From: Caldilineaceae bacterium bin5
Lineage (GTDB): Bacteria > Chloroflexota > Anaerolineae > Caldilineales > Caldilineaceae
Assembly: GCA_002238445.1 (NCBI GenBank)
Contig: MPML01000004.1
Location: 1 to 64,000, forward strand
Length of the DNA stretch: 64,000 nt
Reading direction: 5' to 3'
Under the pieces are notes generated by a model. It had not been told where the DNA came from. It saw nothing but the letters and a program-made list of their open reading frames with translations, and searched no databases. Positions 8,855 to 17,139 of this stretch are shown one piece after another. Every line of letters starts with the position of its first letter. The first letter of the stretch is position 1. The position numbers and the translations under genes were made by a program.

Positions 8855-10009
8855 TCAGGAGATGGTTACTGTACGGACGAGGATGCTTTTGCGCTTTTGG
8901 CCGTGGGCGTCGGGGAAGTTGAAGTCAGAGTAGGCCAACAACGCCGTTTTCTCGTCCAGAGCAAGCAGGGCGGAGTAGGAGCAGGTGTCCTGGCGCCGTT
9001 CAGCCGGCTCGACCACGGCCACTCTCGGCTCCCACTCAAGTCCTGCCGGGTCCGGGGTGGCGCGAACGAACAGTCCGGGCCGGCCGTATGATGCCAGCGT
9101 TATCCCGTTTCCCAAGGTCAACATGCGCGGCCATACTCCACGGTCGTCAAATACACGTGGATGGCTCCACGACCGCCCGCTGTCCAGAGAGCGGGACCAG
9201 TACGACGGGCCGACCCCCAGCAGGTCATGGGTGCGCAATAGACACAGGACCGAGCCGTCCGGCATGAAGTTGAACTCCGGCTCTGTGAAGCCGTCGCGCT
9301 GGTCGGCGTGCGGATCGGCCTCCCTGTCCGGCTGGTAGAGGATCTCGCTCAGAACATCCCAGGTATATCCCGCGTCGACCGACCGCAGATAGAGAATATT
9401 GTTGGCCGGCTGAACGTTGCCATCGACGATCCGCTTCGTATGGATCGCTTCCCAAATGGAGCCATCGGGCGCCAGCTGAGAGCGGCCATGGCTAAAGGAG
9501 GGCCAGAAGGCGTACATGCCTTCGCGGACGATACGGATTTCGCCGGGCATGCGCACGGAGGCGGTCTCTTCGATCCAGTCCTTCTCTCCGCTGCGCTGGC
9601 GCAAGAAGCGCCAGCCCGAGAGTTCGCCGGCCAGGTCGGCGGCTCGATATATGTGGGTTATGCGGGTGGGCGCATCCTCCTGGACCAACACCGGTTCAGG
9701 TAATGTCACCTCGTTACGGTTACGGGACTGCAACTGAATTGGGAGCAGGCGGTCTCCGTTTGGGAGCAGGAGGCCGCCGCGGGCGTCGCGGCCTGCTACC
9801 GCCTCCCACGATCCGCCGTTGTCGGCAGAGAGAGCATGCCTGGAGGGCAACCCGTAGGCGGTGACGGAATCGGCTTCGACGTGAAATTCGATGTGGATGC
9901 GGCCGTCGGCCAACCGTTCGAGGTGGGGGAACTGCCAAGGGCCCCATTCTTTTACCTCGACCGGGGCCTGGTGGATTAGGACCGGCTCCCCAAGGGTGAT
10001 TTGCGGCAA
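8855..10009 (-). CDS. Sialidase-like Asp-box propeller protein (384 aa)
   Basis: Asp-box motifs SADNGGSW, SVDAGYTW and SLDSGRSW place it in the sialidase-like six-blade propeller superfamily. The N-terminal FPHLERLADG resembles the first blade of BNR/sialidase-family proteins. The FRIP motif of true exo-alpha-sialidases is not seen, so the substrate is open. No signal peptide is visible, suggesting a cytoplasmic enzyme. The start is TTG at 10009, with GGGGAG 5 bases upstream and no nearby in-frame ATG. It lies 57 bases after the 582-aa gene, apparently the last gene of the Opp-type transporter operon. It could process the imported compound. Confidence 0.75.
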   Translation of the reverse strand: MPQITLGEPVLIHQAPVEVKEWGPWQFPHLERLADGRIHIEFHVEADSVTAYGLPSRHALSADNGGSWEAVAGRDARGGLLLPNGDRLLPIQLQSRNRNEVTLPEPVLVQEDAPTRITHIYRAADLAGELSGWRFLRQRSGEKDWIEETASVRMPGEIRIVREGMYAFWPSFSHGRSQLAPDGSIWEAIHTKRIVDGNVQPANNILYLRSVDAGYTWDVLSEILYQPDREADPHADQRDGFTEPEFNFMPDGSVLCLLRTHDLLGVGPSYWSRSLDSGRSWSHPRVFDDRGVWPRMLTLGNGITLASYGRPGLFVRATPDPAGLEWEPRVAVVEPAERRQDTCSYSALLALDEKTALLAYSDFNFPDAHGQKRKSILVRTVTIS

Positions 10010-10066
10010 AATTTTCTCCCCTCTGCCGTTGCTAGCGGCCTGAATCGCTATTGAGCACTGCCAGGT

Positions 10067-11815
10067 CTAATGCAACCCCAGGTCCCCTGCGCGTTCGCGC
10101 ACGGCTTCTGTCAGCCCGGGCAGGAAACGCAGGCGGCCGTCGGCTCCTGTGTGGTGCCTGTCGTAAAGGGCTGCGGTCTCATAAATGGAATAACCGTCGA
10201 GCCGTCCGGAACGATAGGTGTATTCGATCTGATCGGCCAGCCGGCCGCCGTCGGCGCCCGAAACATTCACAGGCAGGCTGAGGTGGGCGGGCACATTGTT
10301 TGCGGTTACTTCATCCAGCACATCGTGCACAAAGGCGTCGCTGAGGAGGCGTTCGGGCGGCCATTGGCGGCCAAATAGGGTTGTCTCGTCGGTCAGGCCG
10401 GTTTGCAGCCAGCGGCGCCAGTGGAAAGTGATGTTGCCGGGACGGGAACGCGTGCGCGAAGGCGAGGCGTCCGGGCGGAAGGACTCGATTTCAATATGAT
10501 GGTGCATCGGCAACCCGGCGGCCGCGAGGCGCGTCCTGGCTGCGCGCAGGAATCGATCGTACAGGTCGCCGCGCACGTCGCCCAGTAGGACCGGATCATA
10601 GGGCTCGACATCGGGGTTGACACCGTAGCGCCGTTCGTACTCGGCCGCGACCGGCGGGTTGAAGCCGTAGATCTCGGGTGAATCGGTCCACGAGCTGTGG
10701 CAGGAAATGCGCACGTCGAGGCCGTCAACGCCGGCGGCGATGCAGTCGCTGACCCATTCCATCCAGTGGGCCTGGACCTCTGGTTCACTTTCGCACAGCG
10801 AACCGGAGACGTATCTGTTGCGCCCTTTGGCAAATGCGATGACGCCATCGGGGGCGTCGGCGGCGTGGGAAAGTACGTTGTCGAACGCGGACGCGGAGTT
10901 GGACACGTCGAGGCGGACCATTGCCCCGCCAAGGCCGGTGTCGAATTCGAGGTCTCCGTTGCGCAGGTCGCGCTGTGGCCGCCAAATGGCCTTGTGGCTG
11001 GCTACCACGATTGGCAGCGGCTGGTCGTCAGGACCAAAGGCGCGCACCATCTCCACCGCCGTGTTGGAGAAGGCGCCTCCGTGGTCTTCGAAGTTGGATG
11101 TGACGGCGATGAAGGGGTCCAGGAGATTGAGGCCGGTGATATTGAGAACGCATACTTCATCGCCCCTGTTGCTGACTGGATTGCCGTCGATATCGACGAC
11201 ATCGCGGGGGCAGGTCTCTACTTCCTCGCTGACGTCGAACTCCATGTCTTGCTTGCGGTAACCGTCGTTGTCGTCGCTGGTCCAGATCTCGAGGTTCTCC
11301 GGTTGGATGCGAAGCGGCGTCGTATCCTTCTGCCGCAGCTGGATGCGTGTGACCGGGGTTTCGTCCAGCCCGCGCGGCAGGTCGGCCTGGCGGGCTTGTA
11401 CACGCAGCTCCGGGCGCGCCAGCACCCAGGGGTCGACGTGGTAGTAACCGCCGATTCCGGGCAGCCCGACGATGCCCTCTTTCGCCAGAACCGCCTTGGG
11501 ATGCGCGTGGCTGACGCCGTTCTCGTAGGGTTTAATGACGGCGTAGAACTCCATGCCGCGCTCGTGGGCGAGGCGCCGTCCCACCCGCATCGGATCGCCG
11601 AGGTTTTCAAGCGTTTTGGCCACGCCGCCTAGCGGCCCATATGCAAGGAACCACTCCCAGTGACCAGCGTGGTAGTAGTTCCAATAGACGCGGCGCACGC
11701 CCATCCAGTGCAGACGGTCGATCAGCTGGGCCACCAGATCTTCGGTGAATTCGATTCGCTGGCAGTCGTCGGGGAAGTCCACCAGGGTTGAGAGAAGAAA
11801 GGGGCGGTCTTTCAT
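10067..11815 (-). CDS. Conserved-looking protein of unknown function, possibly TIM-barrel hydrolase (582 aa)
   Basis: I do not recognise the family with certainty. The ATG at 11815 has AGGAG 9 bases upstream. Much longer in-frame reading upstream of it runs through the permease gene in a wrong frame and is rejected. The N-terminus (MKDRPFLLSTLVDF, then GVRRVYWNYYHAGHWEW) and later GVDGLDVRISCHSSW resemble the strand ends of a barrel-type glycoside hydrolase, with acidic residues (LDVR, HHHIEIES) at possible active-site positions (inference). No signal peptide is visible. It is the fourth gene of the SBP-permease-permease cluster and precedes an Asp-box protein, so it probably acts on the imported substrate. 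Confidence 0.65.
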   Translation of the reverse strand: MKDRPFLLSTLVDFPDDCQRIEFTEDLVAQLIDRLHWMGVRRVYWNYYHAGHWEWFLAYGPLGGVAKTLENLGDPMRVGRRLAHERGMEFYAVIKPYENGVSHAHPKAVLAKEGIVGLPGIGGYYHVDPWVLARPELRVQARQADLPRGLDETPVTRIQLRQKDTTPLRIQPENLEIWTSDDNDGYRKQDMEFDVSEEVETCPRDVVDIDGNPVSNRGDEVCVLNITGLNLLDPFIAVTSNFEDHGGAFSNTAVEMVRAFGPDDQPLPIVVASHKAIWRPQRDLRNGDLEFDTGLGGAMVRLDVSNSASAFDNVLSHAADAPDGVIAFAKGRNRYVSGSLCESEPEVQAHWMEWVSDCIAAGVDGLDVRISCHSSWTDSPEIYGFNPPVAAEYERRYGVNPDVEPYDPVLLGDVRGDLYDRFLRAARTRLAAAGLPMHHHIEIESFRPDASPSRTRSRPGNITFHWRRWLQTGLTDETTLFGRQWPPERLLSDAFVHDVLDEVTANNVPAHLSLPVNVSGADGGRLADQIEYTYRSGRLDGYSIYETAALYDRHHTGADGRLRFLPGLTEAVRERAGDLGLH

Positions 11816-11895
11816 TGTCAATCGCTCCTGGTGGTTCGCGGCCTGTGGCCAAATTGGTAAAGTAGAAGATCGGACGTTGGTAACGGTAAGGGCGA

Positions 11896-12813
11896 TCAGT
11901 CGAGAGTCATGCGGGGGTCGAAGGCGTCGCGCAGGCCATCGCCAACAAAGTTGATTGCCAGCACAGTGAGCAGGATCGCCATACCGGGCGGCAGCCAGAT
12001 CCACCAGTGGCGTTCGAGGATGTAGATAGATTGGGCGCCGTTGAGCATATTGCCCCAGGAGGGTGTGGGCGGCAGCACGCCAAGCCCGAGGAAGGAGAGA
12101 CCGGCCTCGGTCAGGATGGCACCGGCGACGCCGAATGTGGCGGCCACGAGCAAGGGGGCAAGCACGTGCGGCAGAATATGCTTGAACATGATGTTGCGGT
12201 CCTGCACGCCCAGGCAGCGGGCGGCCATCACAAAATCCCATTCGCGTACTGACAGGATCTGGCCGCGCACAAGGCGTGCAGAACTGGGCCATCCCAGCAG
12301 ACCGATGATGGCCATCACATTGTAGATGCTGGGTCCCAACATGGACACCACGGCCATGATCAGAATCAGGGTGGGGAAGACCATCATAATGTCGGTGAGT
12401 CTCATAATAATCATATCGACCGCGCCGCCGTAGTAGCCTGAAAGCGTACCAAGGATGAGCGCGATGAGGATCGAGATCGAGACCGCCACCAGCCCTACGG
12501 AGAGGGAGACGCGTCCGCCGTAGACCACCCGCGACCAGATATCGCGCCCGGCCACGTCCCCGCCCAGGATGTGGTCGGCGGTGGGGGCGGCGCGGGTCAG
12601 GCCGGAATGGATTTTGGTCGGAAGATGCTGAGTGACCCAAGGCGCGGCCACTGCGAGCAAGACCACAACGACCAGGAATACCAAGCCCGCCATCGCCATC
12701 CTGTGGCGGCGAAAACGCAGCCAGAAACGGGCGCGCGGTGTGGCCACCACGGAACGCTTCGGCTCGTCAAACATATCCTCTGTAAGTGTCGCATCTGGCC
12801 TTTCTGCCATCAT
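11896..12813 (-). CDS. ABC transporter permease, OppC/DppC type (305 aa)
   Basis: This is an inner-membrane permease of the peptide/nickel/oligosaccharide (family 5) importer class. It has an N-terminal cytoplasmic tail, a first helix (MAGLVFLVVVVLLAVAAPWV), a periplasmic loop and a cluster of five helices. The coupling loop contains EAGLSFLGLGV, typical of the DppC family. The start has two adjacent ATG codons (12813 and 12810), and the previous stop lies 2 bases upstream, so it is translated with the OppB-type gene. No ATP-binding subunit gene is present in the window. Confidence 0.9.
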   Translation of the reverse strand: MMAERPDATLTEDMFDEPKRSVVATPRARFWLRFRRHRMAMAGLVFLVVVVLLAVAAPWVTQHLPTKIHSGLTRAAPTADHILGGDVAGRDIWSRVVYGGRVSLSVGLVAVSISILIALILGTLSGYYGGAVDMIIMRLTDIMMVFPTLILIMAVVSMLGPSIYNVMAIIGLLGWPSSARLVRGQILSVREWDFVMAARCLGVQDRNIMFKHILPHVLAPLLVAATFGVAGAILTEAGLSFLGLGVLPPTPSWGNMLNGAQSIYILERHWWIWLPPGMAILLTVLAINFVGDGLRDAFDPRMTLD

Positions 12814-12815
12814 TC

Positions 12816-13784
12816 TCAGCCTTCTTCATAGCGAATGCGCGGGTCGGCCACGGTATAGGACAGGTCCGCCAGCAGGTTGCTCAACAGAACCAGGACCGCC
12901 GTCATCAGCACGCCGCCCATCAACAGGGGGTAATCTCGCATCCCAGTGGCTTGCACCATGGTCAGGCCGATACCGGGATAGTTGAACACCGTCTCGATGA
13001 GGACGGCCCCGCCAAACATGCTCGGTAGTCGCAGTCCGAGAATGGTGATGATCGGCAGCAGAGCGTTGCGCAGTCCATGCCGCAGGATTACGACATGCTC
13101 GACCAGGCCCTTGGCGCGCGCTGTGGTCATGTAATCCTGGTGCAGCACTTCCAGCAGGCTCGAGCGTGTATATCGTAACAGGCTGCCGGTCGTTTCGTAG
13201 GCCAGCGCGAGGCCGGGCAGGATGATATGGGACAGCCGGTTTCCGAGAGAAGGCTCCACGCCAGGTGTGGTGACGCCCCCGGTCGGCAAGATGTCCATTT
13301 TGATGGCCACGGCGTATATCAGGAGCAGGGCGAAGAAGAAACCGGGCACAGCCACACCGGCGAAGGCGAAGGTTGTCAGCACGCTGTCGAGCAGTGAATA
13401 GGGCTTCAAGGCGGAGATGATGCCCAGGGTGATCCCTGCTATGGTCGATATCAGGAGCGCAAAGATCATCACAGGCATACTGTTGCCCAGGGCGCGCAGC
13501 ATCACGTCAAACACGGGCGTGTTAAACCAGATTGAGTAGCCCAGATTGCCCTGTACAGCTTGCCCAAGCCAGAGCAGATAGCGGACGGGGACCGGCTCAT
13601 TCAGACCCAGAGCCTCGCGCGCGGCCTGTAGATCCTCCTCCGTCATTTGGCTCAACTCAAAGGGGTCGATCATGGCGGAGACCGGGTCGCCTGGCGCCAG
13701 CGCAAAGATTGTATAATTGATAATTGTTACACCGAGCAACAGAGGGAAAACCAGGAGAATGCGGCGTAGGATGTATGTTGACAT
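12816..13784 (-). CDS. ABC transporter permease, OppB/DppB type (322 aa)
   Basis: Partner of the OppC-type permease. Family signs are the N-terminus YILRRILLVFPLLLGVT, the APGDP motif after the first helix, and the coupling loop with IETVFNYPGIG. I chose the ATG at 13784 because the protein then begins as family members do. A longer in-frame TTG at 13823 lies in the loop of a hairpin. GGAGG in that hairpin arm is 24 bases from the ATG, too far for normal use, so the ribosome site is not evident. Confidence 0.9.
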   Translation of the reverse strand: MSTYILRRILLVFPLLLGVTIINYTIFALAPGDPVSAMIDPFELSQMTEEDLQAAREALGLNEPVPVRYLLWLGQAVQGNLGYSIWFNTPVFDVMLRALGNSMPVMIFALLISTIAGITLGIISALKPYSLLDSVLTTFAFAGVAVPGFFFALLLIYAVAIKMDILPTGGVTTPGVEPSLGNRLSHIILPGLALAYETTGSLLRYTRSSLLEVLHQDYMTTARAKGLVEHVVILRHGLRNALLPIITILGLRLPSMFGGAVLIETVFNYPGIGLTMVQATGMRDYPLLMGGVLMTAVLVLLSNLLADLSYTVADPRIRYEEG

Positions 13785-13801
13785 ATCGTTAATGTGTTGG
13801 G

Positions 13802-13836
13802 ACGTCCTCCGAGGCCGATTCAACCCCGGAGGACGT
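13802..13836 (-). promoter_or_regulatory. Perfect inverted repeat between SBP and permease genes
   Basis: ACGTCCTCCG (13802-13811) and CGGAGGACGT (13827-13836) form a perfect 10-bp stem with a 15-base loop. There is no T run on either side. In importer operons such hairpins often stabilise or separate the binding-protein mRNA from the permease mRNA; that role is inferred here. It also sequesters a GGAGG. Confidence 0.5.
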
Positions 13837-13846
13837 ATTATGGGTC

Positions 13847-13928
13847 AAACTGCAGTTGCCAGTTTCCGGTTGCCAGTCGCATTCTGGGTCACTTTACTGG
13901 CTACCGACCACCGACCACTAGCCACTGG
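13847..13928 (+). repeat. Intergenic repeat, family B copy
   Basis: This stretch begins AAACTGCAGTTGCCAGT and ends GACCACTAGCCACTGG. A related element with the same ends lies at 43029-43104 in the same orientation, and a shorter relative of the right half at about 53118-53163. It fills the gap after the SBP gene. Confidence 0.45.
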
Positions 13929-13930
13929 GT

Positions 13931-15634
13931 TTAAGCCGACATGTGCACGTTTACCCAGTCGATCCATTCTGTGCGCGCGCCGTAGACCGGCACGACGTCA
14001 CCCGTCTGCACTCTATTGTTGACGACGTGAATGCCAGGCACCTGGGCAATCACACAATGGCGCTGGAGTTCTGAGGCATATTCCTGCAGGCGCAGAGAGC
14101 CTTCCCTGATCGCTGCTTCATCGTCCAGGAGGATTAGCTCGTCGATCATCTCCTTGCCTGTCAGGTCAGGATCTCCCCAGCGGGGACCGGTGAAGTTATG
14201 TGTGAAGCCACCGGGTGTCAAACCCCACCCATAGCCGCTGAAGAGCGTGTCGAAGTCCCAGGGAGGATTATTGAGAATGTTGGTGTATTCCGCTGCCATG
14301 ACTTGGAACTCGGTCTTGATGCCGACCTCACCCCACATCTCGCGCAACATGGCGTAGAGAGGCTCATATGTCGGCGTCAGCGAAGACATCCCCAGGCGGA
14401 GGGTGTAGTCGAAATCCCAGCCGCCATCCTCCAGGAGTTGCCTGGCCCGCTCCGGATTGTACTCAAACCACTGTGCTGCATCGGGGCTGATGCCGTAGTC
14501 GCCATACTCCAGCGATGCCTGGATGTGCCCGACCGTGTCGAAGAAGAAATCTTTGGCGATTTGGGGGCGATTCAGTGCCAGGCTCAAGCCCTGTCGCACC
14601 CGTTTGTCGGCCAGGACGTAGCGGACGTTGTGGTACCAGGCGAAGGCGCTGGGGCCGGGGTTCAGGACTATGTTCACGTGGTCCATCGCCTTGAATCGCT
14701 CGAACTCGGACTGCGGCGTGCGAATGGCGATGTGGCACTCACCTTTTTCCACGGCGGCGGCCATCGCCAGCTGATCGGTGTAGGGGACAAAGGCCGCTTT
14801 GTCCAACAGCGGTTTGCCCTTGAAGTAGTCTTCGAACGGCTCGTACTCCACGACCTGGTCGGGGATGTAGTTGGATACGCGGAACGGACCGGTGCCGGTA
14901 CCCTGTTTCTTGGCGTACTCGGTGTTCTTCAGCCCCTGCTGCCCCTGCTCGTCGATTCCCCACTGGTCCTCGGGTATCAGGCTCAGGAGGTGTTTGGGCA
15001 TGATCGCAAAGTACAGCAGTTTCTCGAGGAAGGCGCCGCGGTAGGGATTGGTCATCTCGAAGACGAAGGTGTAGTCGTCGGGTGCTGAGAGGCCTACCAC
15101 CTCATCGGCATCGCCTTCAGAAAACTCGGTCATGCCGACGACAATGTCCAGGAAATGACGTACTCCATTCCACTGATTGACGTTGGGATGGCCAACGAGC
15201 CGGCCGAAGGTAAACAGCACGTCGGCCGACGTGAACGGCTCGCCGTCGTGCCACGTGACACCCTGGCGCAGGTGGAAGGTGGCGGTATTGCCCTCGAATT
15301 CCCAACTTTCCGCCAGTTCAGGTATCCATTCGGTGTAATCGGCGCTGATGGTCAACAGCGCATTGTGCGTCAATCCCATCAAGTAGTAGTTCCTATTGCC
15401 GGCGTTGTGCTCCACAGCCAGCAGGTCGCTGTAACTGGTCTTCTGGGGGTAGCCAAAGACCAGCGTGCCGCCACCCATGCTCTCTGGCGCGGCTTCGGCT
15501 TCGTCTGCGGCAGGCGCCTCTCCTGCAGGAGCAGCAGCCGGCGCGCAGGCGGCCAAAATGCTGCCGGCCGCGGCGAGGGCCGACCCCTTGAGGAAGTTGC
15601 GGCGGGTGATATCGCGGGATTCAAAGCGTTGCAT
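13931..15634 (-). CDS. ABC transporter substrate-binding lipoprotein, family 5 (567 aa)
   Basis: The N-terminus has a Tat-type signal (DITRRNFLKG) followed by a lipobox (ILAAC), so it is probably exported folded and lipid-anchored. The mature protein is an SBP_bac_5 (peptide/nickel/oligosaccharide) binder: early LVFGYPQ, then NALLTISADYTEWIPELAES, then TFHLRQGVTWHDGEPFTSAD, the family signature region. The length of 567 aa fits. The ATG at 15634 has AGGAG 9 bases upstream. It heads the cluster SBP-OppB-OppC-unknown-Asp box. The ligand cannot be read from sequence; the neighbours suggest a glycan fragment or sugar derivative rather than a peptide (inference). Confidence 0.9.
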   Translation of the reverse strand: MQRFESRDITRRNFLKGSALAAAGSILAACAPAAAPAGEAPAADEAEAAPESMGGGTLVFGYPQKTSYSDLLAVEHNAGNRNYYLMGLTHNALLTISADYTEWIPELAESWEFEGNTATFHLRQGVTWHDGEPFTSADVLFTFGRLVGHPNVNQWNGVRHFLDIVVGMTEFSEGDADEVVGLSAPDDYTFVFEMTNPYRGAFLEKLLYFAIMPKHLLSLIPEDQWGIDEQGQQGLKNTEYAKKQGTGTGPFRVSNYIPDQVVEYEPFEDYFKGKPLLDKAAFVPYTDQLAMAAAVEKGECHIAIRTPQSEFERFKAMDHVNIVLNPGPSAFAWYHNVRYVLADKRVRQGLSLALNRPQIAKDFFFDTVGHIQASLEYGDYGISPDAAQWFEYNPERARQLLEDGGWDFDYTLRLGMSSLTPTYEPLYAMLREMWGEVGIKTEFQVMAAEYTNILNNPPWDFDTLFSGYGWGLTPGGFTHNFTGPRWGDPDLTGKEMIDELILLDDEAAIREGSLRLQEYASELQRHCVIAQVPGIHVVNNRVQTGDVVPVYGARTEWIDWVNVHMSA

Positions 15635-15688
15635 GGTTTTCTCTCCTGAGTTCTACTGTGACCGTCGTGATTGCCGTGACACCTGCAG

Positions 15689-15722
15689 TGAATCATACAC
15701 ATCACATGAATCAGGTGAATTA
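15689..15722 (-). promoter_or_regulatory. Promoter candidate and direct repeats before the SBP gene
   Basis: On the minus strand TTCACC (15719-15714) and TATGAT (15697-15692) are 16 bases apart, with transcription starting near 15685. Read on the plus strand, TGAATCA occurs at 15689-15695 and 15707-15713 and TGAATTA at 15716-15722, steps of 18 and 9 bases covering both promoter boxes. They could be operator half-sites. No regulator gene adjoins. Confidence 0.35.
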
Positions 15723-15798
15723 ACTTCGATTGTGTGCATTGGCTCCTCCTGACCGGTGTTCAAACTCCAGACTGCACTGGCAATGGGACGCTGCGTTG

Positions 15799-17049
15799 TC
15801 AGAGCTGTCCCAAATCCAGTTCCAGCAGGTAGATGCGTTCGCGTTCGTCGGGCGTCATGCTGTCCGGCGGCAGTGTAGAGGTGGGATAGCGCGCGAGGAT
15901 GCGGCTGCGGACTTCGGCGTCGGTCGGAACCGGCATCCAGCCGTAGGGTATGCGGTCGTATACCACCAGCAGCTTGCCCGGCTCAACCTCCAGCATCGAT
16001 GTGTAGGATGTGGTCTGGTCCGACTGGTCGAAATTGTGGTGGACGGTGTAATACTGATCCCTGGTGACCGGCTCGAGCCCGAATTTGCCTGGGCTGATCT
16101 GATGGGCGGCGTCCATCTCGGCGTTATGGTGGGCCATGAGGTCAAACGGCTCCCAATGCTCACCGCGCGGGTCGGTCGAGAACCAGATGAAGAGTCCCGG
16201 GCGGCCGGTCGAGATAACCAGAGCGCCGTTGCTCAGACGCTTTACAACGGGCAGCACGCCCCAGGCCGGAAGGCGGTCGATGGGGGACCAGGTCTTGCCT
16301 TCATCGCTGGAGTAGGAGCGCGCCAGCAGTTGATCGCGCCCGCCGCCCATGCGGCCCACGCACATCAGGTCTCCGTCCTGCAGGCGCACGAGCGAGGCCT
16401 CACAGAAGCCTTCCCAGGAGTCAGCGCCTGCCTCTGCGCCGCAAACGGTGGAGAGGTAATGCCAGCTGCGGCCTTCATCCTCCGAGACCATTACAACGGT
16501 ACTGTAGCGCTTGTCCCCTGCGAAGGTCATATAGGTTGTGGACAGAAAGCGCCCCGGCTCCAGTTCGATGATGTCGCCAAAGGGGGAGATTTCGGCCCAG
16601 CGGGTGGGGCTCTGCACGCTGCGCGCATTTACATCGCGCGGCAGGCCCTCGATACGCGAGCCCCACAACTCGACCGTGTACTGCTGGCCGCCCTTTTCGA
16701 TGCGTCCGTAGTTACCCACGAAGGTGCGCCACTGGCCAAGAGGCTCCGGCTTGTATGGCGAGTTGGGACCGGCCAGCGATCCGTCGGGCAGGCTGATGTC
16801 CAACCGACCGCTGAGGCCGGAGACATCGGCATGGCGGCTCCACGTCGCCCCATTGTCTTCGGAAAGCGATAGGCCGTCGACGTTTGTGAGGTTTTCGCCC
16901 GAATCGGGGTTCAGGCTGTAGGAGACTATCAACTCGCCGGTGGAGAATTGACGAATGCTCGGATACCAGCAGAACCCGAGGCCTTCGGCTACGACGCGCG
17001 GCGTCCCCGCCGTGAATCGCAGCCCTCCAAGCTCTAATTCCTGTGCCAT
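15799..17049 (-). CDS. Sialidase-like Asp-box protein (416 aa)
   Basis: Asp boxes SEDNGATW, SEDEGRSW and SSDEGKTW mark a sialidase-superfamily propeller. The early CWYPSIRQFSTGELIV resembles the first blade of BNR proteins, and no canonical FRIP motif is seen. No signal peptide is seen. The ATG at 17049 has GGAGG 9 bases upstream; a longer ATG (17097) lacks a ribosome site. It lies 90 bases after the next Asp-box gene on the same strand and upstream of the SBP promoter, so the two Asp-box genes may form their own transcript. It differs substantially from its neighbours, so this is not a recent duplication. Confidence 0.75.
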   Translation of the reverse strand: MAQELELGGLRFTAGTPRVVAEGLGFCWYPSIRQFSTGELIVSYSLNPDSGENLTNVDGLSLSEDNGATWSRHADVSGLSGRLDISLPDGSLAGPNSPYKPEPLGQWRTFVGNYGRIEKGGQQYTVELWGSRIEGLPRDVNARSVQSPTRWAEISPFGDIIELEPGRFLSTTYMTFAGDKRYSTVVMVSEDEGRSWHYLSTVCGAEAGADSWEGFCEASLVRLQDGDLMCVGRMGGGRDQLLARSYSSDEGKTWSPIDRLPAWGVLPVVKRLSNGALVISTGRPGLFIWFSTDPRGEHWEPFDLMAHHNAEMDAAHQISPGKFGLEPVTRDQYYTVHHNFDQSDQTTSYTSMLEVEPGKLLVVYDRIPYGWMPVPTDAEVRSRILARYPTSTLPPDSMTPDERERIYLLELDLGQL

Positions 17050-17139
17050 GACCGCCTGCCTCCTTGATTGCTTTTCGTGGAACGAACTCGTCATCAACGG
17101 GTTAGACCGGTAGGAACTGCTGGGGCCTGAACAGGCGCG

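Noticed and set aside
11816..12640. N-terminal extension of the 582-aa protein to 857 residues
   Set aside because: The extra part runs through the permease gene in a shifted frame and is Arg/His/Pro-rich nonsense; ATG 11815 has a good ribosome site.
14198..15088. 296-codon plus-strand ORF
   Set aside because: Antisense shadow of the family 5 binding protein; no ribosome site and unusual composition.
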